From Mesaphorura yosii (taxonomy: Eukaryota > Arthropoda > Collembola > Poduromorpha > Tullbergiidae), in NCBI GenBank assembly GCA_009869945.1, contig WIXG01000023.1:248001-312000 (forward strand): a stretch of 64,000 bases of DNA. The letters are read 5' to 3'. Made by a program: the position numbers and the translations under genes. This document shows positions 32,901 through 47,900 of this stretch, one piece after another. A model generated the notes under the pieces. It did no database searches. It was not told where the DNA came from and worked only from the letters and a program-made list of their open reading frames with translations. The first letter of the stretch is position 1. Every line of letters starts with the position of its first letter.

Positions 32901-35900
32901 GTAGTCTCATTCTTACGTCGCGTCTGTCTTGCACAACCAACAGCCAAAATGCAATGCTTATTGCTAAAATCCAAGTAAGATGTGTTTTACATCAAGCATC
33001 AAGCTTCATTATTGCGCTGCATATTTTGAATGTTTAATAATTTGTACACACGTTTTTCAGCCGTTGTAAAATTAATGTCTCGTCGTTTATGGATAACTTA
33101 ATGCTCAATGCTTCGTTTTCCCTTAAAACCTTTGTCTTGTGCAAAAAAATTTTGGTTCGACATCCGTTTTTTACTTGCAGGTTATGATTATGATGAATTG
33201 TCGACGTTCAAAGTTGCATGGAATTGCGAAGGCGAGGAATTCAAAAAATGAAGTTTACTCCATGGACGATGTGATGAATCAAGAATTTCTGTCAGACCCG
33301 ACGTTATCTTTGTCCTTTATCCAACAGCCTACGAGGTTCTCCCTAATTTAATTGATGTTGATAGTGAATTCTAATTGGCAGGCAAATAGCGAACTGTCTC
33401 CTGCTCATGTCCAGTCGTCAATTTAAATGATTTTGACTTACTCAGAATCTTCAAGTCCACCATGCCAGTGTATGCTCCTCCAGAGGCAAGAATCAATTTG
33501 CATTCCCATTGTGCCCGATCCTCGTCCTTCACGATGCTGATGACAAGACCACATGATCCGCGATCCAGCCCATCTCCAGTGTAAGAGTAACCGGGTGCAG
33601 CGGTGCTTGGCAGCCCGGATCTGTCACTGCCAGGAAGGAAGGACACGAAAAATGGACTTCCTTTTCGTTCCCACAAACAGACCGCCAGTGGCTCCCGGTA
33701 ACTTTCACAAGTGAAATTGGCTGAATATCCAGTTCTGGCTATCACTTCAGGGGTTGGCACTTGTGCGGGGCGATTGCCTGCACCCTGGCCATTTGTACAA
33801 GAGATCAATCCTGCAAAAGAGAAGAAAGGGCATAAGTTAGTGACTTGCACGTGCACAAAATGAGAGCCACATGCTCTCGATTTCATTTTCAGGTTAGGCT
33901 GCGATTGAGCAAATTATTAAAGCTAAAGCAAGCGGAATGCTTTTAGCACCTTAAATATGAAAGCCATCATCAAGGCAGAAGGCGAACCAACACCCATTAA
34001 AAATAATGACATTTAATAATTGTGTATTAATGTTTCATTTCATCATTCGCGTCCGACGCCAGTCAACCGAGAAATATTCTTGCGCCTTATGGTACAGCTT
34101 CTATCACAAAGTTACCTCGAATACTTCCACTTCTTACTGCGGCTTTGGAATACAATTCATACAACTTTCTCGTAAACTGCGACTGAACTCAGACAAAGAA
34201 GAATTTATAATTAATTAATTCTTGCTTTCCTCTGCCGTTCTGCCGTAATGTAAATATTCAAGTTGGTAAACACCCGAAAAATGAAACTCAAGCGACACTG
34301 GCGCTGACAAGTTTCATGAAACAAACGCTGGTATTCTTGCTTGGTGCTTATTAAATATTCACAAAATTGAGTCCGTCGCTTGTGGTTTTTGGTTTACCTT
34401 TTTAACCTTAATCTCGAGCTCATTGGGCATCGGCTAATTTCAACTTGTGACTCAGCCTGCCGTTGTGAGTTCAAGCGATCTTTCAAAACAAGCAAGCAGT
34501 CAATCTTCAATTTATTGTGTTTGATCAAAAGCTGAGCCTCGATCAATGCAGCTAGAATTGTGTCAATGCAGGCCCATGTTCAATTTTCACCCGTCGGACA
34601 GGCTTTTAGGTGTTAGGGCGCATGCAATCTTTAAACGGTACAAAATATCATAATTGAATTTTTAAAAAAAACTACACAGACACTTATTCATTCAGTTCGT
34701 CCGTAGTTCACAGCAATTAAGCCGTATCACAACATTATAGGTTGTAACTAGCAGAAGTCATTAACAAAACCTACGTTGCAGCAAAGTGATAATTTAAAAA
34801 ACAGTATTAAGCCAGGGATAAATCCCTGGCAAGTCAGCGAAGAGTGAATAAATTGTGGCTAATCTTATCCAAGAACTGTACAATGTTGAGCCAAGTAACC
34901 GCACGTACGCGTACGTGAAAATGAGAAATAAGATTTCGGGAGCGAGAATTAACGTTGAACTTTTAACACTTTTTGACTTTCGAAGAAATAAAGTAACGAA
35001 GTGAACACTCATTAAATTCGACGTTCTCCTTTCAACTTGAAAATCTCTTCGTGTTGTGACGGATGGCATAAAATATGGTGGAGGAGATTAGCTTTTAAAG
35101 TTCATTGCCAACTCACGCAGTTAAACACTTGGGAGCTTTGTGTGTGAGGTTTGTAGTTTGTGATATCGATGCGGTGCCAATAACACCACACCAGCATCAT
35201 TATCATTTTAGAAATGTGTGAACCGTGAATGCTACATGTTACAAATGGTTACGTTGGTAATACATCTGCGTTTTGTTGAAAGATGATTATATGTCGGTCA
35301 TAAAAGGCTCCAAATTGGCTACAAGCAAGAGCGAGCCAAAATAGACTGCAGCTTTTAACTGGCAAAGGTCAAGATAACTTTCCATTTAAAAATTCTGCTT
35401 TGCCCTTTCCTGTGATGGGTTAAACTTCCTGCAGTTCATTTTTGTCGTTCCAGATACGATTCCACTTCGTAACCCGCTTGTGGTACGACTTCCTCCTTTA
35501 TTTTTACCAAAGAAAACAGGCGAAATGCTGGCAGTTGAACTAATCTTATTTATTTTGCAACAAAAAATAATGGCAATGATTCGTAGCCGCATGCCAAAGA
35601 AATTGTACCTCAAATGTCGGAAAAGAAAACAAAGACAGATGTTTCATTTCTGCTTCAGCAGATGCAGGCCTGTGGTTCGAGATTGAAATCAGGAAATCGT
35701 CCAACACGGTAATTAAATTAGCCAATTGTCTGGCCCTACTTTATTTTATCAGCTTGACTTAGAACCACAAACCGTTATCAGCAAATTGCTTTCGCAAGTC
35801 GCAAGTAATTACGAATAGAACCTCCCCAAATGTCAATTCTAAGAATGAGGAAATGGAATAGAAATCGTTCATAATGTTTAGTGACTAGTGAGCGATGAGA

Positions 35901-38900
35901 CTGCAAGTCTCTCTGCAGTCTGCGTCTTGTCGTCTTACGGGTGTGAAATCTTAAACCCAAACCGCCCAAGCACTCTTCTACGGTGCACGATGTAGTCATC
36001 GTGCAGCTTAACAAACGACTGAATTGTCAAGATTAAGTAAAAAAAAGTCGATACGTGTCAAGTGTCATCGCTCTTTCTTCTCGTACAGTCACGACATGAT
36101 GACGAAATAAGATAAAACGCAGCTCAGGATTTTGACAAAAGGATTTGACACAGTCATTAAAATATGTTTTTATTATTGGAGGGAGGAGAACCGTTTTTAT
36201 TACGAAAATACAGTGCTATGCAATGCGATGAATTTTCATCATGCTCAAGATGCAAGAATCCACTGACGATACCATTCAAAGTGACTTGACTGCGTTTATG
36301 CCATTGCATTGCATTATTACGGTTACTTATGCAGGTCGTAAACCGGTAATTGTTCTATTCTACTCTGCCTTTGTGTCAATCAGCCAATCACTCATTCACA
36401 TATTTGGTATTTGGATGAAGGTGGATGTTGTCAAATGCACTTGAGTCAGGAAGACAAAACAGAAGACTTAAAGGAACATTAAGAATACAAGACACTGTGT
36501 ACTAAACACAAAGAAATTGTGGCTCAATTGGATTTTAATGGCTGAAACCTTGTATGCTTCTAAAGTCTTTATTATCTGAGACCAACAATAATGCCCCATA
36601 CACAAAAATGTCAATGTTATGCCTTGATTTCATAAATGGGCCTCTCTTTAGGCACAGGAATGTACAGGCGCTTTCGTTGAGCTCGATTTTTGCATAAAGA
36701 ACTGCTAATGACCCTCGTTTCAAGGGCAAGTACCACATTACTCACTATTTGGTAGGTTATTGTCTCGCTTTAATTATTCCTGCGTCGTGGTGTGTTTACA
36801 TGAATCGGCTATCAAAACAATTGGATTGAAAACCATATGGTGCAATTTGCCTTTCATCCGCAGTCATTAACTAACACGGCATCGCTTTAACCTCAGCTTG
36901 TGCCGAGTAAAAATGGCTCAGCCTCAGCATGCCCTGGTCTGCTGTCAAATTCGTTCTTCACACAAAGGAAAAGTCCGCCGCGTGCCGACCTTTTGAGTAG
37001 GAGTTTAATATCTCAATCAGATAAATCAGCCAATGTATTGCTGCTAGATTTTCTTCGCGATTGTGGTTCGAAACGAGTTCTACATTGTGCAATGCGACGC
37101 GATTTGCTTTTGCCGTGTAAATGACCGAAATGATCTTTGGATCCACCGCCACAGAGCAGAAATAAAGGAATGCACTATGACGTTAACACAGAATGATACA
37201 ATAAAATTAACCGTACGAAAAACCTCTCTCGCTCTAAATTTTTCCATGAGGCATACTCAAGTTGAATGAATTGCAAAAATAGTGCGAGAAAAATGTCGAA
37301 ACACTATTCACGCAAATTTTGAGTGAATTCAAGCCGTAATTTTCTTACAATGCAGTGTGGAATTTTGTATTTGTTAAGGGAATGGGGCGGTTAATTAATG
37401 TGCAGGTGAAATGACGCAAGGAGACGTTCGTTCTCATGTTCCCAGGTTACGCGTATACGAAATGCAAGTCAGCCACGTCGAGTCGAGCCGCGTGCTTGGT
37501 TAGTGTACCAAATTCAGTTCAATTCACGTGCTCGGTACATTGCACTAATGACCAATTTAAATAAAACTCGAACGCATGCCACCTGCAACTGTAAAACTAC
37601 AGTGCATTGTTTACATGATTTCATTTTTGTTTCTCATCTTGTTAAAATGAAGAATCAATTCGAAGCAGTGCAGTGTATCGTGGCTGTAATGAGTAATTTG
37701 GAGCTGTCAATTGTGATGCCAATTAGCAGAGAGTAGCAAACAGGAGATCGACTCATATTACGCAACATGATAGCGATAGCCGAGACTCGGGTGATTGAAT
37801 GTGCTGAATAGAATACTGCACCTTGCGCCACTTCATGTCGTTTTCAATATCAATTTACCTTCGGCTCAGTGATAGCGATACCTCTTATCACGGAACGACT
37901 TTGTTTACCTCTGGCCTACTTTGTTTGGGTCCATCGCTGTCACGATGTATCCAACCATGCTCATGCTTCATTAATCAGAGCTAGGCTATAACCTACTTTA
38001 TTAGTTGGTCGTTCCAGTTTCCTTTCCCTGAGCTTGACAGGAAAAGTTGAAGCAGAACAACGTCAGTAACAGTAACCAGTCTGCCAGTCTCACTGGAATA
38101 TGGAATTTTTGAAATATGTCAACCAGGCAAGTAAATCCTACACGGTGCGTTATTTTCACCGTTCACACTGATTGCTCCGCAGAGACCCACGGAATGAGCA
38201 CACGAATATGGAAATCATAAACTAGGAATATGCATATGGCCCGTTTGGGGCTGTCGCTCAATAAATTAGAACACAATAATCAATCGACTGAACAATTTTA
38301 GTAAACTTGGGTTTAATGGAGGATCAAAGAGTCTCTGAAACCACAGCCGCAAAATCAATCCTTCCTTTCGTCAACACCGCAAAGGCAGCGGCAGTGGCAA
38401 ATGACATTGTCATTTTGTCATGCTGTCGTCTCTAGCAGCTCTCAATTATATTTATAAAAATTTTACCAAAAAAAAAGAGGTTCGTATTAGCGCCATCAGC
38501 ATGTAATGCAAATGCAACCAGCGAATCCGTGAGCTAGCTCAAGCGATCAATAATTCTATTATGATTTTTATGTTCAAGCTGATACGCTGATTTTTGTAAT
38601 CTCTCCGCCGCCCTAATGACCTCAATACAATGCCTGCCGAACACATCGGATGTCTTTGCTCTTGCAACACTTTCATTACGCCAAAAGTGCACGCCTCAAC
38701 TCTGAAATATGCAGATGCAAAAATAAATCATAAACCAGCATTTAAAATGCGGTTAACCAAAGACGCCATCAAACCAAGAGCCAACCAAGTGTCGCAACAG
38801 CAGAAATGAATTATGAAGTCGTGTCAGAGCGGACTTGCAGAATGTTTGTGTGGGTGGCAAATAGTGAATGAAAACACAATAATAAAATTCAGTTCTAAAA

Positions 38901-41900
38901 ATATACGCCTGTACTAACGCGTCGAAGCGCCTACGTTGGCCGTTTTACGACAGGTAAGAACTCATGTCGAATTTATGAAAAATCACGCGTGCTAAACTGT
39001 CGAAAGAAAACCAACAGCCAAGGCTCAGCATTTTTACGGCAAAACACGCGTTCAATGCTGTCATTATGCAGCGCAGGTTGTGGCTGCGGCTATTATGTCA
39101 TCACTGTCATCCTTGTTTCGTTTCCTTTGTGGAATGAAAGTTAATGTCCAACACGACAATGCAAATGCCTCGATCGAGCTACTGTTCACGAAGGAAGGTG
39201 TAGCAAGTTCTTAAGAAACAAAGCCAAGTTCTAGTTCTCATCGGAATAGTTCCACATTTTTATCATTCGTGTACGCATTTTGTTCGAATGTGAATTATTG
39301 CGTGACAGCATGCGAATCAAGTGGAATAAATGCAATGGTACGGATCTTTTGAACTCAAACGAAAGGAAAAAGGTCACCTGCGTCCTGAAACAGGGCCAGT
39401 GAACACGTACAGTCGCGTCGCAGGTAGTCATTTAACTCACTTTTTATGCATCTGATTTTTCTGCCGGCATATTACTTGTCAATCCGCTGAACTCAATAAT
39501 TTGAATAATAACTTTAATTGGGAAAAGGGTCAAAATGGCAGCTTGGAATTAAGAAGATTGATTTCTTGCATTTACCGTACTTGCGTGCACTAATTTGGTT
39601 AGAATTCATGCCCAAGGTGGACTGATCCGATGCAGTAATTGTTGTACGGTACGTTTTTGACATTAGTCACAACAACAGTGATACTCATTTATGCTCAAAT
39701 GTGCTAATTGGTTATTATTAGTCATCGGCATAAAACACGAGGTCCACCGACATCGCACCGTTGTGAAAGAATATGAAGCCCGCAGTTTATTTACCTGGTA
39801 TTATTTCATTTTTTCGTTAAAGTTTACGACGTCAAAGCGTCATTCCTAGTTGAAACTGAAGTTGACAACTCACATGTTACTTTTTATTTACGCAAAGAGC
39901 AGTAATTTTTTATATTTTAAGAAGTTAATGATGAATCATGAACAAGTGGAATCACTAGAAAGCAAAACAGGAAAATTAGAGCGAGGCTTGCCAAAATTAG
40001 GACCCTGATACACACATACATGTTGACTTCAGGTTATACTTCAGTTTTAGTGTTTTGTCAATAAAATGTTTCATGCACTTCAGTTTCTTTTGACGAGTAC
40101 GCGCAAAACGCTCAATGCGCGGTAAGAGTTTTTAGAAGCATTTGTGCTCCTTGTATTGTACAAGTTTCAGCCAGCCCTTAGGAATATTTGTGCACTGATG
40201 TACCAAGAACACGAAAATGATGAATAATGATGAGATCATTGTGTACAAAGTGCAGAGAAGTATTAAATGGCGAAAATCGCCTTGGGTTAAATTAAATTTT
40301 AAAATTCTTGAATCATGACTACACTCGACTCGACTCTGCTTTCTTGATACCTCTTGCATTATTGTGATATGACATTGATTGCTGTAGCACAATGATTCAG
40401 TGTGGATGACGATGTTTTATTTATTTTTATCAGCACAGGCAATCGCATGCGAACTTCCATATGCAATCGATAACCACGGCTGGCAAGGCAGGGCTGTGAG
40501 AATATGTGCGCTGTGAGTTCACGTCAGTCAGGACTGAAGAATTATTAAACTCCGGCTGACTGAATCAAGCTTCAGCAAACAATTCGATAACAGAATACAA
40601 AACATGCACGCGTTTCTTGTGTTGAAATATTGAAATATTTGGTTTCGCTTCCGAATCGATTTTTCTTAATTCTTTAGCCTGCCTAGCGTGAACATGAGTA
40701 ACCGACGATAAATCTCCACAGTAATTTATAGGCATATTTACGCTTTGACTTTGACAAGTAGTAAAATCCAAGTCAGAAATAGGCTTCCTGGAAAATAAAA
40801 TGATTTATTTCTCACGAAAGTTCAGCCAAAGTTATGATTCGGCTCAAATTAATTAACCCTAGGTTGATAAAAACTCTTTCACACATACGCATGCTAAATG
40901 AAGGTCAAGTGCGTAAGGCAGCAACAGCAACTCTATTGTCACAGTTGATTTGGTGACTAATGTGCATCCTTTCTTAACGTGTGGCAGTGACACGTACAAC
41001 TATTTTGTCGAAAACATGAAATTGACACCAGGACTAGAGTGGCATGCGGATCGAGGCTTGTATCACATTTCAAATCCTTTTCAACCTTTCACGGACCCAA
41101 ATGAATAAATTTATTTTGACACCTAACTCAGCCCGACTTGGCCTGTCTTATCCTGCACACGCGCGCATGCACGCCGAAAGATGAAGAAATATCCGAGAAA
41201 GGAAGGGGTTACATTTCTTAATAATGCCATTCCTGGCTCAATTGCTGTTGCCACATATTTAGGTTCGAATAAATCGTCACGAAAGTCTTAATGAATCCCG
41301 AACTGGCGTTTGAGTATTGACAACCGTGACGTAAAGTTACGTATATCGTGGCCATAAATTCATTTTAAACCCCGTCTTGTATTCCGTAAAGAGTCCCACC
41401 AAGAAAATAACGCACACATCCCATCGCAAGTCACTGATAAGGCAACGGGATGGGAGTGTTGAACGCGTGCATGCCTAGATTTCTTTTGTAACACTTCTTA
41501 CTCTCGTCCGCTATTGTGTAGTTTTAACAATTGGCTGCCAAAAATGCCGGCCTGCTATGCCTCGTCTAGCGCAGAAATGCACGCATAAAAAACACAGTAA
41601 GAATTATTGCATGGTTACAAATATAGATTTTACCATCGCCCCACTAAAGCCTGGCTTATGCATGTGGAAAATTGGGATTCCGTTCTGTTCATTAAATTCC
41701 TTTTGTAAAAAAAATGTGTTGATAAGTTCCAGAAAGGAGCAGACAAAGGAATTTGTACGCTTCAGACGTGCCAACGCGAACAAAAGGCAGAGCTCCGACT
41801 CCGACTGAAGACTTGGTTAGCACAAATGCAAACGCATTGACAAGGTATAAATAATACACACCCGCGGGAATTTTGCTAATTAGTTTCTTTGTAGTGGGGA

Positions 41901-44900
41901 AACCTTTGACCAACAACAAATTCTGGGTCTCGTCTTGGGTCACCCGGCGTGCCAGAGAAACTCCGGCAGAGCGAATTTTGAGAATGGAAAATGTGACATA
42001 ATATATTGTCAACTGTGTGGGTAAGCTAAACAGATTTTTGGACACTTCTCAAAATTCTGTGTGCCATCGTGCCAGGAAAATTTTTTACACGTGCACGAGG
42101 AGGCAAAAGCTCATCAGCTGTAGGAACAACCAGCAACAATACACAGTCGGTGTGCAGCAGAGTGAACTGGCCAATTATGGAGTGCATGACTCCGGGGGCT
42201 TTTGGACAGGAAGGAGCGGACTGCTGGAACCTTCAGAATCAATGCCATAATGAAAAACAGTCACATCACAAGTCTTCGAGTCAAGCAACTTTAATTAAGT
42301 ATCAAAAGAAGAGGAAATTAAAGAAAGACTGCGCTGCCTCGCATGATGGTGCATCCAGCCAAATCTTGACTTTGACTTGACAGGCCTGGCAAGAGTGAAA
42401 AATAGCACCATTGTCATTTAATCCGAGTTAATCAATTCACGGCCCGCGCTTGGTAAGTAAAAATAATTTATCGGACGTCCAGCAAGTGTAAATGCCTTTG
42501 CATTTTTATTTATTAGCCCAAATCCTGGCCAAGACACGAATGTTTCTGAAGACGGAAGATGTTTGTGTTTCTCGTCTCGCAACCTCACGTCCACTTGCTT
42601 TACACAAAGCACTTTTCATCCGCTGACTGTTCCAATTAATATCATGCAGAGCACCACTTAGCCACTTGCCACTTCATTTGGCTACCAAAACAAAAGAGAA
42701 AAACTTCCTCAGAAAAATTCTGGTCGCAAAGTCGTGCCAACATTTTCGAAAATGCCGTTGAATATACTCGATGATAATCCACTGCCACGCAATGGCATGC
42801 CATGTGAGGTTAATTATTGCCTGCAAAATGCTACGCCGAGTCCCAGTTCACAAGTTTTGAAGATACGCCGACTTACCGACCGACACACACAGTAAATTAC
42901 AGTGTTCGCTAGAGCTGCTAGAACGAATGTGGCTCTGATAATAAATTATAATTATGTAATCGCAATCCTACAGAAGAAAATATTAACTCGCATTTTTTCG
43001 ACTAAAGATTTTGTGTTGTGGGAAACGAGTGCAAGAGCACAAGAATCATCACCACGCAAATGCAAATAAAGTTATTGCATAGCGTTAGCACTCATTCGTC
43101 AAGAGCAGTTTACATCTTTTACATGGTTAAAACGAATTGACATGTTTTTACATTCCGTTGAATGTTGGTACATTCTATTAACTCTGCGAAGCCAAAGTCT
43201 CAGCTCTCAAACGAATAAGCGAACGCAAGGAGTCTTTGATAAACTGTAAATACAAATAAATAATATCTGAGTTGAAAGATTTCGTGAAGAAGTTGCACAT
43301 GAAAAGGATGTCTCTTTAAATAAGTACAAATTTTCTTTAATAAGATGTGATCTGCGCTGCGTCCTCTAATACTGGACGCATATACACGTGTACGAGTGCA
43401 TGTGCCTCCACGAAATTTGTTAGCGTCCATGTCGCACATGAAGACTGACTTCATCTTCATCTGATAATAACCGTACTTTTAAAAGTAATCATCGTGTTTG
43501 CGTTACGGGAGACTCCCACTTTTACCATGCATGCTTAGTTCGTTCGTTCGCGAAGAAACAACAGTAAACGGCACGACACGTCACCAAAGACCGACCGAGA
43601 ATACGTATACGTAAATCGCATTATTGCAATTTGCTCGTAGCGTACGGTGTGCCCAAGAAGAAGCAAATAAAGCGAGTAAATCCCTACTCATAGTAAAGTG
43701 GCGAGGATAACGGTAAACAATTTCCTTAACTAAACTCGTCTTGAGCTGTGCTGCATTTTGCAATGCTTGACATTTCTCATACACCGTCTTTGTAGTGTAG
43801 AGAGTATTGTTATTCCACTAAGCAATAATAAATTGGTATTAAAAGTTAGAGTCAACAATCAGCAGTCAGCAGCAGTCTGAGCAGTACCGTACACCGGCCG
43901 GGCAGGCCATGATTACATTATTACGCATTGTGGACTTATAATTTAGCACTTGAATAACGTGATCTAGCTTTCAACAATGGCGCATCTCTCTTGTGGATCG
44001 CTGCTAGTCTGACCACATCCATAAATTAAATCATTAAATTCGTAAATACGAATACAAATACTGAAGCCATCTGATAAACGAATAAACGGAAATCTCTGAA
44101 CTGCTTGACTCCTTATACGGCACTGACAATGCAGTGCAAGGCTTCATAATTAGGTTAATCAGATCAGCATTCAGCAGCTGCGCTGAGGGCCAAAATCCTG
44201 AAAAAGGTGACAAGTAAAAGTCAAGCTGTGCTCTCTGGCCTAAAATCACGGCAAAACGGCCAACCTCCATTATGCCATGCCCAAGCCATGTTGACTTTGG
44301 AGTATCATTCAAGTAAGAACTAAACAAAGGACTCATGTTTCAAAGTCTGTTTTCTTACTGCTCGTTCTGTTTTTCTTAATTTTCTTGAAGCGTATCCTTT
44401 AATTTTCGGTTTAATATTTCCTTCTTGCTCTTGTGTTATTTCTCGCTGAAGAAAAGCTAACAGCAAGAGTTTGTCATAAAAATCTCTGTGATGCGAAAAG
44501 AGAAATGAACTTGCTGTTTGTATTTGTTTTTATGAGCTTTAGTACTTGTTTTCAAAGGGAGAAGAAAAATCTCTCCAGCTGGGAGTTAAATCTTCACAAA
44601 GCCAAGATCTCAAGATCCAAGTCTCAGGATGCCACCACAAAGCCAGTGACTCAGCGAGCAGTGAGCCAGAGCCCGTGGCAATGGGCAATGGCAACACTGG
44701 CGATAGCAAATGATAGGTTTGGAGTTTACAATGCCAAGAGACTTGGAGACACAAAGTAAATTACATGGACGTAATTGTAGCTTTGGCTGGCTGACGAAAT
44801 TGCTCAGAAGAATTAGTTTGGCGTGCAGAGCACCTTTATCATTGCTTGCTGCTGCTGCTAAATTCCGAAGACTCGCTCGTCGCGTCGTCGCACAGAAAGG

Positions 44901-47900
44901 ATTATAATTCACTTCATCTTAGATCGTGCCGAGTTTTGGACTACTTTCCTTCTCTTCATCATTCATCGTCATCTCCTTGAAATTATCTGAATGCTGCTTG
45001 GCGCTGCTACTGCGAGCATGCAACAGCAATCACAATCGCAATCAAGGCAAATGGAATGACGGCAATAATGATGCATTGCATTGCTCAATACTAATTCGGC
45101 TATACTTCTCGTAATTATTCAATTAAACTTATCATGAAAGTAGCACTGCACTGGCATTAGCTCTCAGTTGAACACGGTACATGGTTCATCTTGTAATTCA
45201 AGACACAAATTCAAGTTTTTGTAAGCCCTGAGATGACGACTGAAGCAAATTAATCCAACAAATACGGATTGACTTGGCTTTTGACGATTTGTCAACTGTG
45301 TGAGAGATACTGAGAGATTTATGCGATGTTTGGAAAGAGTCCATTCCTTCTCTGCTTGACAGCACAGAACTTTTGCCGCCTATGCCAAATGTCGAATGCC
45401 AAGTACTGTCGATGCCGACGTTAATTGTGTAGGAAGTAGTAAAGAAAAGGCAGGCAAATGACAGTTTAGTTTAGTAGTAATTTGATATCACCTCGTAGAT
45501 CACGCATGCTTTACATCTATATTTATCGCAATTCTCTCTTCTTCAAAGAGCCTCGAACGCGTAAGAAGAGTACGAATGTATTTGCACTGTACTGCCTTGC
45601 CATTACGATTGCCGTTGCCATTCAAAGGCCAGAGATAAATCTCGACAGAAAGCATCATGCCTGGTTGAGAAGAACGCCTCCGCACGAACGAAGCACGAGA
45701 AAGAGGAAGACACTACAAACAGCACGGCTTACTTAAGTTGATTAAGTTCGTGAATAAACGGAGTCTTTTGCTCATATTATTGGAGAATACTTAAGATGGA
45801 ACATTTAGATACGCACTGTGACACATTATTTATGGTTTGGACCACGAAGTACGAAGTAAATTAATAATTTCTGAATTAATCCCGAGTCTTGACAAGTGTA
45901 ACAGTTTTCAAAGTTCTACGTTCATCAATCTCAAGCGCAAGCCGACTTGTACTACTTTACAACTACAACTAATGTACGTGTACGTGTAATGACAACTTGC
46001 TAATGTCGTTTCCCATTATGTTTGTATTGTGATTCCAATAGTGAATAACTGTTCTTCAGTAATAAAATTCCGATACATCCGTAGTAATTTGCCACACACG
46101 TTCAACGAGCTGAGTTGACAATGACAGCATGCAAAATGACAACTTCCAAATGAGCAAAAACGTGGCAGCAGGAAAATGAAACATAAAACTCATTTAATTT
46201 CTCATCAATTATATTCTCTCTCGGGTGCTATGGCTTGTTTCTGACAGTCGCTCACATTATTATAGCAGCTTATTTTGATATTTTCACTTCATTTCTTTCC
46301 TGAGTTATGTTCTTTTCATGATAACGACGTTCACAAAGTCCCATAAATAAATGTAGCACAGGTACGTCAAATAAATGTGCCGTCAATTGGGATTCGTAGA
46401 CTCAAAAATACTAAAGAAAGGCTGAGTGAAAGAACAGATCACCTCAATCATTTTAGATAAGTATTTGGAACAATTCATCTGGAAACAATTTACTTGGGAC
46501 ATTGGGAACAAATTCTCTAAAAATACATTTGTTTCCAGACAATTGTTCCCGGACACTTCTTCTCAGACCATTGTTCCCAGTAAAAGTGTTCTAGAAGACA
46601 TGTAGGTTCTTATGCTTTGGCCTTTTACCTTATCCTGAAGAGTATGAATCTTTTGAGTTCATTACGCTCATCCTCACGTTCAAGCAATTAAATTTCAATA
46701 TATTCCTGAACCTGTGTAAATGCCTTACCGAATCTCTTCATATTAATGCTAATTTGTCGCTAAATCCTTTTTCCACTCATGTTAATGGAAATTAAAATTA
46801 GTTATGATGCAACCAGCTCTTTGCAGTAAAAATGCAAAAGCACACTACATCGATGCCGACAAGAAGTCAAAACGTTGTCGATCGTGAACTTAACTCCATG
46901 TGCTTAAAAACGACAAGCAGAGGCGACAACGACAGGGCAGCAGCACCACCATGGTTGAACGCATCATTTGATTTCTCACACATTATACATGGGAAGGTGT
47001 TGCACTGCATCTCATCTGCATAAAAATTTCCTCCACATGCTGAAGCTAAATAGTCGTGAAAATCTTTTACACTTGACGCACATTCCGTGTAAAACGTCTC
47101 GTTGGATTTCGCGTCGTAATCGCAATCGCAAAGCAAACGTTTCTCAGTGAAAAGAGTCACGGTCTTTGCTCGGCTCGTCGTCACAAGAGCCACGCGCGAG
47201 CGAATCGGCTCGTCGACGCGGCGGTGAGTAATGATGGATGATGAGGCGTCGTTTATTACTCAGAGTCGACATAGTTGTGGAATTGGAATCTGGGATGCAT
47301 ATGGTGGTTTTTGGTATGACACACTTTTGAAGATGAGAGACAAAAAAGACAGTCGTACAGTTATTAAGCTGGCTTGCCGTTGTCTTCTGTTCGTATTGTT
47401 GCGCTAATGTTTCCTTGTTATTTTGTTATTGTATTGCATTGTTGTCAGTTGCTATTTGCTAATTTGGTTGTCGCAAATTATTCCCAGTATTGACTGTGAC
47501 TTGCCAGGCGTATAATGTACCTGAGATGAGTAGACGGAAGTTTGGCATAAGGCACATACCTGCGGGGAAAATTAGGCACCACAAGTGCGAATTCACAACG
47601 GCACAGCAATGGCAATATCATTGTCTTGTTAGCAATACGTCGTCTCTGTCTCATTACCTGCACAACTCCGTCATCGTCAATCTCATTTTTCAGCACTTCA
47701 TCACCGGATCAAAGGCCGAAGCCCAAGTCGCTGTCGCTTGTAGCCATGTAATGGCGAAGTGCCGGTGTCAAGTTGGAGTTTTGATTCGCATGAGTCATGA
47801 CATGACTTCTTAAATACTATTTGGACATTCACATGCCGTATATCCTACCACACATGAACAATACTATTAGCCAGAGAACTGTTTAATGTTCATTCAACAA

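Noticed and set aside
33811-33886. ATG-started extension of the Fas3 Ig1 exon to 33886
   Set aside because: The extra residues are not a signal peptide, and a strong pyrimidine tract plus CAG marks an acceptor at 33811-33813.
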